Assembly: GCA_017425725.1 (NCBI GenBank)
Contig: JAFOXU010000130.1
Coordinates: 1-6,079 of the forward strand
Reading direction: 5' to 3'
Length of the DNA stretch: 6,079 bases
DNA from: Alphaproteobacteria bacterium
GTDB taxonomy: Bacteria > Pseudomonadota > Alphaproteobacteria > Rs-D84
How positions within the stretch are numbered: the stretch's first letter is position 1; every line of letters starts with the position of its first letter. Shown piece by piece: positions 5,330 through 6,079 of this stretch. The translations under genes and the position numbers were made by a program. The notes under the pieces are model-generated. The model had not been told where the DNA came from. It searched no databases and worked only from the letters and a program-made list of their open reading frames with translations.

Positions 5330-6079
5330 AAAGCGTGATCGTGCATCAATGTATTTGGCAATGTTTTTTGTATTGCTGATTGCTGTTGGGGCTCGTATGT
5401 TTATGCTGGACAATGTGTCTGTCGGTCAAGATAGTACCGTGGTTGCGCCATCACGCCCGGTTGAATTGTCTTTTTCTGATGTTATCAGACGTGCAGATGA
5501 TATAAAAACGATGGAAATTCGTGGTGATAACGCAACGGGCGTGTTAACAGATGGAACAAAATATAATGCAACAATCACATATGACCCAGAAATGTTGGCA
5601 AAATTAGCGGAATCTGGCACTGCGATTACAATTGATACGTCAAAAACATTTTTCGAAAGTGTGGCAACATTTGCGCCTCTGTTATTAACATTGTTGTTTA
5701 TCTTTTGGATTTTGCGTGGATTTCGTCGTGGTGGTCCGGCCGGCATTGGTCGCAGTTTGATTGGTCAAAATCCAACAAAAATTGCCACGGGCAAACCAAA
5801 AACAACCTTTAAAGATGTCGCAGGCATTGATTCTGAAAAGCAAGAATTGGCTGAAATCGTAGATTTCTTGAAAAACAAAGATAAATATAAAAATCTGGGT
5901 GCCCGTGTGCCACGTGGTGTATTGTTGTCTGGTCAACCTGGTACTGGAAAAACATTGCTGGCACGTGCAATCGCAGGTGAGGCAAACGTACCGTTCTTTG
6001 CTGCATCTGGTTCTGATTTTTCTGGTATAATTGTCGGATTGGGTGTTGCCAAGATAAAAGAAATCTTTGAAATGGCAAA
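5283..6079 (+). CDS. ftsH: ATP-dependent zinc metalloprotease FtsH family, N-terminal part (runs off the window)
   Basis: The first 265 codons of a membrane-anchored AAA+ protease; no stop before the window end. A basic 22-residue N-terminal tail precedes membrane segment 1 (about 23-41), a periplasmic domain (about 42-126), membrane segment 2 (about 128-144) and a basic linker. The AAA+ core begins at FKDVAGIDSEKQELAEIVDFL (176-196), with VPRGVLLSGQPGTGKT giving Walker A G217-T224 (K223), then LLARAIAGEANVPFF and SGSDF. Two departures from the family are visible: GQPGTGKT for GPPGTGKT, and a pore loop SGIIVGLG (247-254) where VEMFVGVG is near-universal, so the aromatic residue is Ile250; AKIKEIF replaces SRVRDLF. 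Walker B, the SRH and the HExxH zinc site lie beyond the window, so activity cannot be judged. The tilS-ftsH order is typical of alphaproteobacteria. It is co-transcribed with tilS. Confidence 0.93.
   Translation, partial: MKKLKDFKKSNQINPKKRDRASMYLAMFFVLLIAVGARMFMLDNVSVGQDSTVVAPSRPVELSFSDVIRRADDIKTMEIRGDNATGVLTDGTKYNATITYDPEMLAKLAESGTAITIDTSKTFFESVATFAPLLLTLLFIFWILRGFRRGGPAGIGRSLIGQNPTKIATGKPKTTFKDVAGIDSEKQELAEIVDFLKNKDKYKNLGARVPRGVLLSGQPGTGKTLLARAIAGEANVPFFAASGSDFSGIIVGLGVAKIKEIFEMA

Overview
The window looks like ordinary chromosome from an AT-rich (roughly 40% GC by eye) alphaproteobacterium, plausibly from a reduced or host-associated lineage. Four things point there: tilS directly followed by ftsH; a TilS C-terminal domain with the 'PR...TLGxC' pattern common in alphaproteobacteria; a HIT protein beginning with the 'NNIFAKIxRGEIPC' style typical of that class; and a groESL promoter resembling the alphaproteobacterial RpoH consensus (CTTG-N17-CYTATNT). 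The exact lineage is inference. I see no tRNA, rRNA, CRISPR array, insertion sequence or phage gene.

Layout. Positions 1-201 are a leader with a sigma70-type promoter and three degenerate repeats, then an HU gene (202-474) closed by a strong terminator. A second promoter drives an unrecognised 165-residue protein (599-1096). It combines a histone-H1-like Lys/Ala/Thr tail, a Cys/His cluster, one membrane segment and one canonical EF-hand loop. It converges on groL (2741-1122, minus strand), and one bidirectional terminator serves both. groS-groL is a standard two-gene operon (3047-1122) with an RpoH-like promoter overlapped by a near-perfect 23-bp palindrome that is not CIRCE. Divergent from it lies a HIT-family gene (3157-3522), overlapped by 4 nt with a DUF167/YggU gene (3519-3734). 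That pair collides tail to tail (4-nt overlap, no hairpin) with a LOG-family phosphoribohydrolase-like gene (4282-3731, minus). Divergent from the latter is tilS (4331-5329), which overlaps by 47 nt the start of an ftsH-family gene (5283 to beyond the window end).

Functionally the window holds housekeeping and proteostasis genes: nucleoid packaging (HU), chaperonin folding (GroES/GroEL), tRNA-Ile2 decoding (TilS) and a membrane AAA+ protease (FtsH). They lie beside small nucleotide-metabolism or unknown genes. The points most worth a second look are the chimeric membrane EF-hand protein, the FtsH homologue whose pore loop lacks its usual aromatic residue, and the palindrome over the groESL promoter.
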